Assembly: GCF_000001735.4 (NCBI RefSeq)
Contig: NC_003076.8
Coordinates: 5,270,001 to 5,334,000 of the forward strand
Direction of reading: 5' to 3'
DNA from: Arabidopsis thaliana
Taxonomy: Eukaryota > Streptophyta > Magnoliopsida > Brassicales > Brassicaceae
Length of the DNA: 64,000 bases
Under the pieces are notes generated by a model, which saw nothing but the letters and a program-made list of their open reading frames with translations, did no database searches and had not been told where the DNA came from. The position numbers were made by a program, and so were the translations under genes. Below are positions 1 to 9,997 of the stretch, piece after piece; positions within the stretch are counted from its first letter, which is position 1; each line of letters begins with the position of its first letter.

Positions 1-307
1 CAGTTCCTTGTTCACAATCTTTAATGTTCTATTTACAATGACTACTTTTTGTGTTTTTCAATTTTGAAACCTCTATGATTTCAGATTCGTTCTCAAATTT
101 CAACTGCAACACATTGAGAAGAATCTATAGGTCGATGATGAAGCCCCTTCTTAGTGAAACTGAGTATTATTGGGATAGTTTCTCGAGACTGAATTATATT
201 AATCTAAGAAACTTCATACACTTCGTAACGAAAGAGTGTCTCTTGAGACGATAAAATGAAAGTGCTAAACCAATCTCTACATGGTTGCTTTTATTGCAAA
301 TCGGAGT
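1..307. other. 3' flank of the CRS2-like gene
   Basis: No gene is supported here. The stretch lies just downstream of the stop codon of the minus-strand CRS2-like gene, so its right part probably holds that gene's 3' UTR. Short open frames exist on the plus strand but lack splice partners or recognisable motifs. Confidence 0.5.
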
Positions 308-1517
308 CTATACTTTATGGAATTTATATTTCTGCACAAGATTAAATCTCGAAATTCCTTGATTGAAGCCATTAAGCACAAGAGTCTTCACTGCTTCACT
401 TCCTTGCTCGAGTGCTTCCTCGATCTGTTTCTGTTCCAATGGACTAAACTTCTGAAGAAGAAAAGCTTTCATATCCATGTTTCCAGGTGGTTTACCAATG
501 CCTGACAATCGACAAAAAACATAAGAGATTGAGAGAGAAACAAAGAATAGTCTCGCTTTGAAACCTGAATCAAACCAAAACCGTACCTATGCTTAAACGA
601 GGAAAGTTTCGACGACCATCCAAATGCCCCATTACACTCTTCACTCTGTAACAGATATAAAAGGTGACATCAGTTAATATATCATAGAACACATTTAGAT
701 GTTCAAGAGGTATATTCATACCCGTTGTGATAGCCTTGACCTCCTTTCGGTTGAAGTCTCAAAACCCCATTTGGTAAAGCCATCTCATCGTAAATCTAGT
801 AGAGAGAAACAAAAGTGTTCATATGGAACATAGTTCTGGATTCAAGGGATGCTTAAGTCAGTGACTTTACCATTAAAATGTGGCGCAATGGTACTCGATA
901 GTGTGAAGCTAGAGATCCAACCTTTAAAACGACAACAGAACAGTTTCAGGTATGATGATTATTTGATCACGCAGCTGATCTTTGCAAAGTTATGAACAGA
1001 AAATACAAACCGATTCGCCGCTGAAGTTCATATAAGTCTGAGGTTTAGCCAACAAGATAGGTACATCTTCAATAGCACCTGTACTGATTCATACATAGAA
1101 CCAAAAAGTCATCAGTTTTATTATTCTTCAAACCAAAGAACCAAAGCAAGAGAAGTAGAACCTATTCCGATTAGAGCTTTGGACTGTATAGTGTTCATCA
1201 ACACCCCTTCTTTTCTAGCCAACACATCGATCATCTCGAAACCAACCTGAAAACAACACAAAGTTGTAGCATTGCCAAGATCAAATCCAGCAATTAAGTA
1301 AAAGAAAAAGATTGTGTATCATTACATTGTGTCTTGTTCCATGATACTTGTTTCCTGGATTGCCCAACCCAACGATAAGCCAAGGAGTGTACTCTACTTT
1401 GAATCTATCATCCTCACCACCAGAAGTAGATGAACAAACCCGAAACCTCTGTTTCCGGAAAACTGGCTTTTGCGTTTGAAAATGGTAAACACTTGGTGTA
1501 TACGTTGGGCACAACAT
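308..1517 (-). CDS. CRS2B: CRS2-type peptidyl-tRNA hydrolase homologue, chloroplast group IIB intron splicing facilitator
   Basis: Seven coding exons on the minus strand: 1326-1517, 1162-1246, 1011-1078, 871-921, 722-795, 587-645 and 308-501. They join in phase to 240 residues. The first ~45 residues are rich in S, T, R and K and look like a chloroplast transit peptide. The rest is a peptidyl-tRNA hydrolase fold: VGLGNPG, then TRHNVGFEMID, then [10 protein letters not shown], then a GYHNG loop. The Asn, His, Asp and Asn positions that are catalytic in bacterial Pth all appear to be kept. In maize, CRS2 lost Pth activity and works with CAF proteins to splice chloroplast group IIB introns; I infer that role here from the CRS2-like sequence. 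I recall this as At5g16140. A 5' UTR intron at about 1541-1854 is suggested by a strong donor and acceptor. A genuine organellar Pth is the alternative. Confidence 0.88.
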
Positions 1518-2903
1518 GGAACTGTTGTTGATTCAAAGACCTATTGAAATTGAAATGACTAGAAACTTTGAGATTCAATACTTGGAATATACATAAAGAT
1601 AAAAGCTTTTCAGGATATAATGAAATTCGAAATCATATAACAACTGAGAATCAAAACTTAATGAAACCCATTAACAGAGATACAGCGCAGATAAAAAATA
1701 ATTGAAGTGTAATCGAACAGAGGACTCAGCAAAATTTCTGGAGAATCAGAGATTAGCAATGAGCTACAAGGATTACACAAAAATGTATTTGTGGTTTATA
1801 TTATGTTATAAATTTTCAGTAGAAGAAGGATAAGTGAGAAGGAAAATAGCTTACCTCTTCTTCTTCAGGATTTTTCGAAACAATTTCGGAATTTTCTTTT
1901 GCGAAGACGTTGGAACGAGATAGAAGTAGAACGATGAAATACTGAGACGAAGATGTTAGAAATTGGTCCCGTTTTGTATTAATGGGCTTACTAATATTAG
2001 CCCACAAAAATGATGGGTTAAATAATAGTGGCCCAAGTTACTATGATTTTTATACGTCACCGTTACTATGCTCAATGGCGGCACGTGAGTACTATTGAAT
2101 AACACGTGCGGCTATATACGTCATCCAAAATCTAATCCAGAAAATCCAACGTTGCCAAATCGCCAATCCTGCGGCTCTTACGTAACTCTTTTACTTCTTT
2201 TTTTCTTACCCTTTTATCGACTAATTTATGTCGAATAATAATTGTAAATAATTTTCTCAATTTATAAACTCAAAAAAATTTCCTAATTAGTCCCGCCACT
2301 TAGTTCGATTTAGTTGATACTGGTTGATTTATTCAAATTTCCTAGCAAATATTACAAAATTACCAATCCAAAATTGAAAGTTGCATCACATGCATTAAAT
2401 TTCATGATTTCTTTAAAATAAGAAATGAAAATACTCTATTTTCCGTATGGTTTTGGATAAATATGAATTATTACACAAAAATCCAAAACTAATAAGGAAA
2501 CAAAATTGCATTATTTATTTTTTGGTGCGTTTTAATTTTTTTTTTTAAACGACAATAAGCTCCACAGTGAGTTCTTCTCAGCAATCACAATCTATCTGGT
2601 TTAAGCCCTCACTATCCTCTCTCTCAAATCGCGGAGTCTCCGAAGTTTCTCTGGTAATTTTCAAATCTGAAGTTTTGCTTTGGATATCACGATTTTTGTT
2701 AATCAGCCGCGATCGAGAAGAGCGTTTTTACTCTCTCGTTCGCATCAATGCAACATATTTCCCAATTTCGTGATGTTGCGTCTTCATCGTTCCTTACTTC
2801 TCTCTTTTTGAGTTCTGTTTGGTATAAATGCGATCCTTTTTTTTCCTTCCTTGCCTAATATTTCTCGTTTCCTTGCAATTACGGTTATAAAAAGTCAGAC
2901 AAA
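1518..2903. other. Divergent intergenic region with 5' leaders of the CRS2-like and pGlcT genes
   Basis: This is the head-to-head spacer between two chloroplast-protein genes. The left part probably holds the split 5' leader of the CRS2-like gene, with exon sequence near 1518-1540 and upstream of 1855. The right part probably holds the pGlcT leader, possibly with an intron from about 2654 to 2898 (donor ctctg/gtaatt, acceptor gtcag just before the start codon). The middle carries clustered ACGT elements, listed separately. No further coding sequence is seen. Confidence 0.55.
2053..2185. promoter_or_regulatory. Cluster of five ACGT-core elements in a divergent promoter
   Basis: Within about 130 bases there are TACGTCA at 2053-2059, CACGTG at 2092-2097, CACGTG at 2103-2108, TACGTCA at 2117-2123 and TTACGTAA at 2178-2185. 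ACGT cores are the known binding sites of plant bZIP factors, and CACGTG also binds bHLH factors such as PIFs. The position between two divergent genes suggests that it may serve both. Binding is inference. Confidence 0.5.
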
Positions 2904-5678
2904 ATGCAGTCGTCAACGTATGCGGTTAAAGGAAACGCTGCGTTTGCGTTTCAGAGACGGACCTTCTCTTCTGACAGATCGACGACTTCTACCGGAATTC
3001 GCTTCGCTGGTTATAAGAGCTTAGCCACCACCGGGCCACTCTACTGTTCTGGTTCTGAAGCCATGGGAGCGACGCTTGCTCGTGCTGATAACGGGATCCA
3101 GAGCGTTATGAGTTTCTCTTCTGTCAAAGCTCGATCGGTCAGAGCTCAAGCCTCATCTGGTTCGTCTCTTCTAATGCTCTTCTATCTTTGTCTATCATTA
3201 GATTCTGTGATTGCTTACAAGTTCTTAAATACAATTTGAAGAATCTAATGTATAGTTTGGGATTTGGACTAATCATCTGATGGTTTGAGGAATGAAATGT
3301 AGATGGAGATGAAGAAGAAGCTATACCTCTGAGATCTGAAGGGAAAAGCTCTGGAACAGTTTTGCCTTTTGTTGGTGTTGCTTGTCTTGGTGCTATACTC
3401 TTTGGTTATCATCTCGGGTATGACTAAATACTACACTGTTTTTATCTTGGTGTGATCATGGATGATGATGTTCTATTGGACTGAATCAGGGTGGTTAATG
3501 GTGCTCTTGAATATCTTGCTAAGGATCTTGGGATCGCCGAAAATACTGTTTTGCAAGGCAAGTATATGATGATCCACTTCTTTACTCCTCCTGTCAACGG
3601 TAAAATGATTCGTGTTTTGATTAGTAGCCAAACTCATAATTGGTATTCTCTATGATTGGTGTTGAGCAGGATGGATTGTTAGTTCTCTGCTTGCTGGTGC
3701 TACGGTAGGTTCATTCACTGGAGGTGCATTAGCTGACAAATTTGGACGAACAAGAACTTTTCAATTGGATGCTATCCCGCTTGCCATTGGAGCTTTCTTA
3801 TGGTAAATTTTCAAGCACTAAGCCATACCTATTGGTGAGACGTTAATTGATTTCTTAACGCATTGGTTCTTTTTTTATTGATTAGTGCAACAGCTCAGAG
3901 TGTGCAGACTATGATTGTGGGACGTCTGCTCGCTGGAATTGGAATTGGAATCTCATCAGCGATTGTACCACTTTACATATCTGAGGTTGTTTAAATACTG
4001 ATTTTCATTATTTTTGCACTTTTAGCATAAGATGTTAGATTTGTTTATATGTTATGTCTCTGAAGCGTTTGATGATGGTTGTCAGATATCACCAACTGAA
4101 ATCCGTGGAGCACTCGGATCTGTGAACCAGTTGTTCATCTGTATAGGAATACTTGCAGCCTTGATAGCTGGATTACCCCTTGCAGCAAACCCTCTATGGT
4201 ATGTAACATCCCTTTTTTATTCATCATCTTTTATTTTGGGTTGCATACTGTGATAAGTTTTGATATCGTGGTCTTCTAGGTGGAGGACGATGTTTGGTGT
4301 TGCAGTTATCCCTTCCGTTCTATTGGCCATAGGAATGGCTTTTTCTCCAGAAAGCCCAAGGTGGCTCGTTCAGGTACTCTCAAGGAACAGATCTCAACAC
4401 TTAAAATGAGATCAATTTTTGACAAGTCAAGGAAATCAATTTTGCAGCAAGGAAAAGTCTCTGAAGCTGAAAAGGCGATCAAAACTTTGTATGGTAAAGA
4501 AAGAGTGGTTGAACTAGTTCGCGACTTATCAGCCTCTGGCCAAGGTTCTTCTGAGCCGGAGGCAGGATGGTTTGATCTATTCAGCAGCCGCTACTGGAAA
4601 GGTATAGCAAGACTTGGTGGAGATACATTGTTTAGTTTGTAATAAAAGCTGACGGATTCCTTTCAAAGGTCATATCGGATTGATCAATTTACATAGTTTC
4701 TTGTCTGTTCTTGTTGTAGTTGTAAGCGTAGGTGCGGCTCTCTTCTTGTTTCAACAGTTAGCCGGGATAAACGCAGTTGTGTATTACTCCACATCGGTAT
4801 TCCGTAGTGCGGGAATCCAATCAGATGTTGCAGCCAGTGCTCTCGTTGGAGCATCAAATGTCTTTGGTTCGTTTCCCCGTTATGTTCTCATTAAATTCCA
4901 AAAATAACCAAAAAAATAACACGATAAAAATCTGGTCGCAGGCACTGCTGTTGCTTCATCGTTGATGGATAAAATGGGAAGGAAAAGTCTTTTACTGACA
5001 AGCTTTGGTGGAATGGTACATGTTTTTATTAAAATTCTTAGCCATATTCGAAAATCTCAACCCTCATTAGTATTACCACAACAGGACTAACTTGGATTTT
5101 ATGGTTTTGTATTGAAAAGGCTTTGTCAATGCTGTTACTCTCCTTGTCCTTCACATGGAAGGCTCTTGCTGCCTATTCTGGAACCCTTGCCGTTGTTGGA
5201 ACTGTTCTGTAAGTCAATCTCCTCTTAACACTTCCTTATAGTCTCTCTGTATAGGACTTGACTGACTCTTATGCTCGGTTGTTTAAATCAGATATGTCCT
5301 GTCATTCTCACTTGGTGCTGGCCCGGTACCGGCTCTTCTTCTTCCAGAGATATTTGCATCCCGAATCAGAGCAAAAGCCGTCGCTCTTTCTCTCGGCATG
5401 CACTGGGTATATACATATATCTATAGGTTTTATGGGTTCAGAACAGAGTTTCTTCTCTCTGTTTCTAATGTTTTGTTTCTCTTTTGCCCTAACAGATATC
5501 AAACTTTGTGATCGGACTATACTTCTTAAGCGTTGTGACTAAATTCGGAATCAGCAGTGTCTACTTGGGTTTTGCTGGAGTCTGCGTCCTTGCGGTCCTC
5601 TACATTGCAGGAAACGTCGTCGAGACTAAAGGTCGATCACTGGAGGAAATAGAGCTTGCTCTTACATCTGGAGCTTGA
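2904..5678 (+). CDS. GLT1: Plastidic glucose translocator (MFS sugar transporter)
   Basis: Thirteen exons: 2904-3159, 3303-3417, 3490-3557, 3670-3802, 3886-3985, 4086-4198, 4280-4373, 4448-4601, 4720-4866, 4942-5015, 5120-5208, 5292-5406 and 5496-5678, giving 546 residues. An S/T/R-rich transit peptide of roughly 90 residues precedes a 12-helix sugar-porter domain. Family motifs are visible: DKFGRTRTF in the 2-3 loop, PESPRWL after helix 6, QQLAGINAVVYYS in helix 7, and VETKGRSLEE at the C-terminus in place of the usual PETKG. It exports glucose, a product of starch breakdown, across the inner chloroplast envelope. I recall it as At5g16150 (pGlcT). The third intron (3558-3669) must begin with GC to keep the frame. 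The stop codon is only 134 bases from that of the convergent neighbour. Confidence 0.95.
3558..3669 (+). other. GC-AG intron in the glucose transporter gene
   Basis: The exon ends ..TTGCAAG and the intron starts GCAAGTATAT, the usual GC-donor consensus AG/GCAAGT. The acceptor is GAGCAG before GATGGATTG. Using the nearby GT at 3562 instead gives a stop codon within four codons, whereas the GC donor gives the expected QGWIVSSLLAGA. Confidence 0.8.
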
Positions 5679-5812
5679 AATTAAACAAAAGAAATCAGCA
5701 GAACAAAAACCAGTTTGTTTCATCATTTAGTTTGTGAGTCTTTCTCTAATCTGCTACTCTTAAATTGTACAATGGACGACGTTATCAATAACGAGAAATC
5801 TTTTCATGACCA

Positions 5813-6576
5813 CTACATGTTGGCTTTCCTTTCCCACCTCTCCCTGGTATCTAGCCTGTTTCAAAACAAAAAAAGCATGGCATTAGCACGGTTTTCTCAA
5901 TATGAAAAAGAATTCTAAAATTAGCGAAATAAGCTCACCCCCAAAACAGTTTTTGTGGCTTCTTCGGTACTGTGACTACTGTCTTGTTATGATTCTGTTC
6001 TTCTAAGGTAGAAGAAGAAGAAGAAGTTGGTTCTTTCAACTTTTTAGAGCTTTCGCCATCTTCGATCGCTTTACTCTGAGAATTCTTGCTCGCTGCATTT
6101 CAGTGTAGAGCTTTTAGTCTAGTGAATATGAACTGAGAATTCTCAAAAAAAGAGAGCTAAATATATATATACCTTTAGGTTTCTTCTTATGAATCTTTGC
6201 ATTAGCTTTTATTTGCATACGTCTCTTGTGTAGCTCCTGTAATCTCAACACAACCAAAATGGCTTCAAATTCAAATTGCTATGTACATAGTAATTCGGTT
6301 GAAAGAAAAAAAAAAAAAACTGGATTGAACAGTTGATAGAAATTCGAATCAAGATGATTATACGAAGTCGTGCTTACAATCTCATTGGGATATCTGAAGA
6401 TCAGAAACATTAAAAGTCGAGGCAAAGAATCTGACCTGTAATTTGGAAATTTGTTTCTGGGTGAGGTTGGATCGATTAAAATTGGGTTGAAGAGATAGTG
6501 TTGAAGCTAATAGAGCTTCTTTTCGATTCTCCTCTGCTTCTCTGTCAATTTCCTCGTTTGTCCTCGTCGTCGCCAT
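5813..6576 (-). CDS. Small conserved plant protein of unknown function
   Basis: Four coding exons: 6436-6576, 6173-6236, 5939-6092 and 5813-5855, joining in phase to 133 residues. The first 47 residues are polar and start MATTRTNEEIDREAEENR. A lysine-rich stretch (about residues 48-75) could act as a nuclear signal, then comes a serine run, then a C-terminal KKPQKLFWGLDTRERWERK block. No enzyme domain is seen. Without the last 43-base exon the frame would read directly into TGA after FWG. That TGA overlaps a good donor (GG/GTGAGC), and the next acceptor restores a tryptophan-rich tail that I recall in related plant proteins, so I include it. Probably At5g16160. It is convergent with pGlcT, and the 3' UTRs probably overlap. 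Confidence 0.75.
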
Positions 6577-7925
6577 GGCTTCTCCGTCGGCAACTTTGAG
6601 AATGTTAAGAAACCGACGTCGGAAACTTTCCTTTCCTTTTTGTTGGGGGATTAAATACCGAAATTACCCTAAAATATTATGCTAGTTTAACTAACTACCC
6701 GAATGTTTTGAACTAATACATAATTGACCTAACACTTTCTCTAATTATCAATTACACCCAATTGTTTTGGAATTTTTGGCGTTAGTGAGTTACTATATTA
6801 ATGAGAAATCTTAATTAATGTATCATAGATCGTGCCGAAAATAAATGGTCTATGTCTAACAGCTTTGAGTACAAGTAAAACTCTCAAGCTTGGTCTTTAA
6901 TTACTTTTGTGCCTTGACTAAGCAATGTAATTAGACCTTACGACCTTTAAAAATCCACTAATCTAGCATGCCGATCACGACCGCAACGCTTACTCTCTGT
7001 ATTAATGATTTTTGTAATCAAAACTTCATATTTGACTATTTAGCAACAAAAAGAAGGTTCTGGCAATGTGTCGTCAAGTGCACCTAAAGTTAGGCATGAA
7101 ATATTGTTCCTTCCATGGTTTGTGGGTCAGCACCGAACATTTCGCACTCTCTTCCATCTCAGTACTGCAACATTTTGAATAATTAACTCGTCCAGGTTAT
7201 TTATGAAGAATTCCTTAACTTTGGAGTAATCAGGTTAGTTTTTTTATTTGATATTATTTTGGTTTGAGTTATTTAATTTGCTATTGTATTGGTTCGGTTT
7301 AAGTTAGACTTTCAAAAAGAAAAATTAGACAAAATTGAACCCACGCACACAGATAAACAATTCAATAGATCATTCAAGTATAGGTTTGAAATACAGAACT
7401 GCTCGGTTATATCCACCTCTCACCAAGGTGTTCAATGTGATTCGGTTAAATTAAGATTAGATTCAAATATTCATATTTTCAACAGCAACAGAAAAAAAAA
7501 CATATTTTGACAACATGCCACCCTTAGCTTATTTTGACAACATATCATCACCCTTACTTGAAATTGCAATCTCTTACTACACTCCGTCCTATGGGCAAGA
7601 TAAAATTTCGTCAAATCGTGTAAATGTTAAGATCTAAAACCTAAGTTTTGTATCTAACACATGATCGTTATATACATATATTGACCTGAGAACAACTAAA
7701 AGTCAACAGGTCACGTCTTCGTTCCAAAGTCTACTCTTTTAATATACATTTATATAACTTGCAAGAGAGCTCCTTTTGACGTTGTCCAATACACTCCAAA
7801 AACCTTGTTTTTTCTTATACAACTTGTAATAACACATTTATAACAACTGGTTGCAAAATCCTTAACGATCACAACAACCTCTCTCTCTCTTTTTCTCTCT
7901 CTCCCTCTCCCTCTCTATCTCTACA
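6577..7925. other. Divergent intergenic spacer
   Basis: AT-rich spacer between the small unknown gene (minus) and the GT14 glycosyltransferase (plus). I see no supported coding sequence, tRNA or transposon ends. The last 45 bases form a pyrimidine tract in the glycosyltransferase leader. Confidence 0.5.
7879..7922 (+). repeat. CT-rich tract in the 5' leader of the GT14 gene
   Basis: An almost pure run of CT and T directly before the start codon at 7926. Such pyrimidine tracts are common in Arabidopsis 5' leaders and core promoters. No further role can be read from the sequence. Confidence 0.6.
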
Positions 7926-9751
7926 ATGAGCATTAGTGATCATAAGAGCAAGAAAGAAGAAGAACAGTACCCAATGATCACAAAGCCCTTGAGATTGATT
8001 CTCTTACAAAAGGGAAGTTATGTCTTAAGCTCACTCTTTTTTGTATTCGGTTTCTCGGTTGGTCTCTTCCTTTGTCTGCAACTAAAAGCCGTACACATGT
8101 CTACGACGACGACACAACGACAACCCTTATGGTCTACCTTATTATTCAACCACACGGTCCACACCACAGAGATGGATATCAAACAAGAGTTGCAACTACA
8201 AGTACTTCAACACAACATGAGTGATCAAGAACTCTTCACCAAGGCCTCGTCATTATCATCACCAACATCATCCTTATCGTCATCATCATGGTTAGGGAGG
8301 AGACATAATAATGATGGGAAGATGGCTGTGAAGGTGGCTTTCATGTTCATGACAGGTGGAAGACTCCCATTGGCTGGCTTGTGGGAAAAGTTCTTTGAAG
8401 GACATGAAGGGTTTTATTCCATATATGTTCATACTAATCCATCTTTTCAAGATTCTTTCCCCGAAACTTCCGTCTTCTATTCAAGAAGAATCCCAAGTCA
8501 GGTGATAATAACAGCTTTAGTTTGTTAATTATATCTTTCTCTTTTCTTAAATAAACCTATTTAGGTACCCCTATATATGATCAGTATACTACTAATCAGA
8601 AATTATATCACTAGTTTTCCAAAAACACATCACTATACTTTTCCAAACATATCTCTTCGATTTGACAGGTTGGTTTTTTCACATGGCACGTGCATTGATC
8701 TTGATTCGACAATTGCATAATGGTCCATTAAGGCATGAACCCATTTGATATTATTCTACCATAAATACATTTCTTTAATCATGTTAATAATATTCAAAGA
8801 TAGACTATTCTCAACTTTTGTAAGAACAAATGAACAATACATAGAACAGTTTCAAAATGCATCTCAATATAAAATTTCTAGATGTTATATAAACTGAAAA
8901 AGGGCGTAGGAATGCTTTTTATGTTTATTAAGTTTCTAGATATTCTAACTAATTTTCAAGTTAAAAGCGACAACAAATCTAAATTCAATAAATCTAACAA
9001 ATTTAAAAGGCTTAAATTTGTATAAACAATTTTTTAAAGATTATTTTAACAATAATATTGATGTTGATTTGTGAAACTTTTTGTCAATCAGCCGGTGTAT
9101 TGGGGAACATCATCAATGGTAGACGCAGAGAAAAGACTATTAGCCAACGCACTTCTCGACGAATCCAACCAAAGATTCGTCCTCTTGTCCGATTCTTGCA
9201 TCCCACTCTACAATTTCACAACCATCTACGATTACTTAACCGGCACCAATCTCAGCTTCATTGGCTCATTCGACGACCCAAGAAAATCCGGTAGAGGCCG
9301 TTACAACCACACAATGTATCCACACATCAACATCACACATTGGAGAAAAGGATCACAGTGGTTTGAAACAACTCGAGAACTTGCTCTTCATATAATCGAA
9401 GACACGGTTTACTACAAAATATTCGATCAACATTGTAAACCGCCTTGTTACATGGACGAGCATTATATCCCAACTCTCGTTCACATGTTGCATGGAGAGA
9501 TGAGCGCTAACCGGACCTTGACGTGGGTTGATTGGTCCAAAGCTGGTCCACATCCTGGCCGGTTTATTTGGCCTGATATAACCGATGAGTTTCTTAACCG
9601 AATCCGGTTTAAGGAGGAGTGTGTCTATTTTGGCCGTGGTGGAGAGAATGTTACAACTTCCAAGTGTTTTTTATTTGCGAGGAAATTTACAGCCGAAACT
9701 TTAGAACCATTGTTAAGAATTTCGCCAATAGTTCTTGGTTTTGGTCCATAG
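7926..9751 (+). CDS. Core-2/I-branching N-acetylglucosaminyltransferase-like protein (GT14 family)
   Basis: Two exons, 7926-8501 and 9092-9751, give 411 residues. Residues about 30-54 form one hydrophobic segment after a short basic cytoplasmic tail, the layout of a type II Golgi membrane protein. A serine/histidine-rich stem follows. The catalytic region starts near residue 136 ([14 protein letters not shown]) and holds motifs typical of the plant GT14 group: [51 protein letters not shown] and a Cys-rich [11 protein letters not shown] block. Plant members of this group are believed to glycosylate cell-wall glycans or arabinogalactan proteins. The acceptor here is unknown and no biochemical function is claimed. 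Probably At5g16170. The intron is 590 bases and AT-rich. Confidence 0.88.
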
Positions 9752-9997
9752 TTACATTTTTTCAGTTAGTATATATTATGGTAATGAAGTGATTATAATT
9801 TAGATTTTAAATTCAACAATAACAATAAATTTTGTGTTCTAATTATTTAATTTTTATTGTAAAATGTACTAATTTAGGAATTTATGAGAAATGGAATAAA
9901 TATTTTATCTTATCCACGATTTTTGTCGTTTTGTGAGGTCTTTGTTCTGCTCTTGTGTAACTTCAGCGATAACCCAAAGTTGCAGACTTTTACTCAA

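Noticed and set aside
51..505. Short plus-strand open frames at the left edge
   Set aside because: They overlap the last CRS2-like exon on the other strand or its 3' flank and have no motif.
9884..9997. Upstream in-frame ATG for CRS1
   Set aside because: The extra 38 residues are hydrophobic and unlike a transit peptide, whereas the ATG at 9998 starts a typical one. Kept only as a remote alternative.
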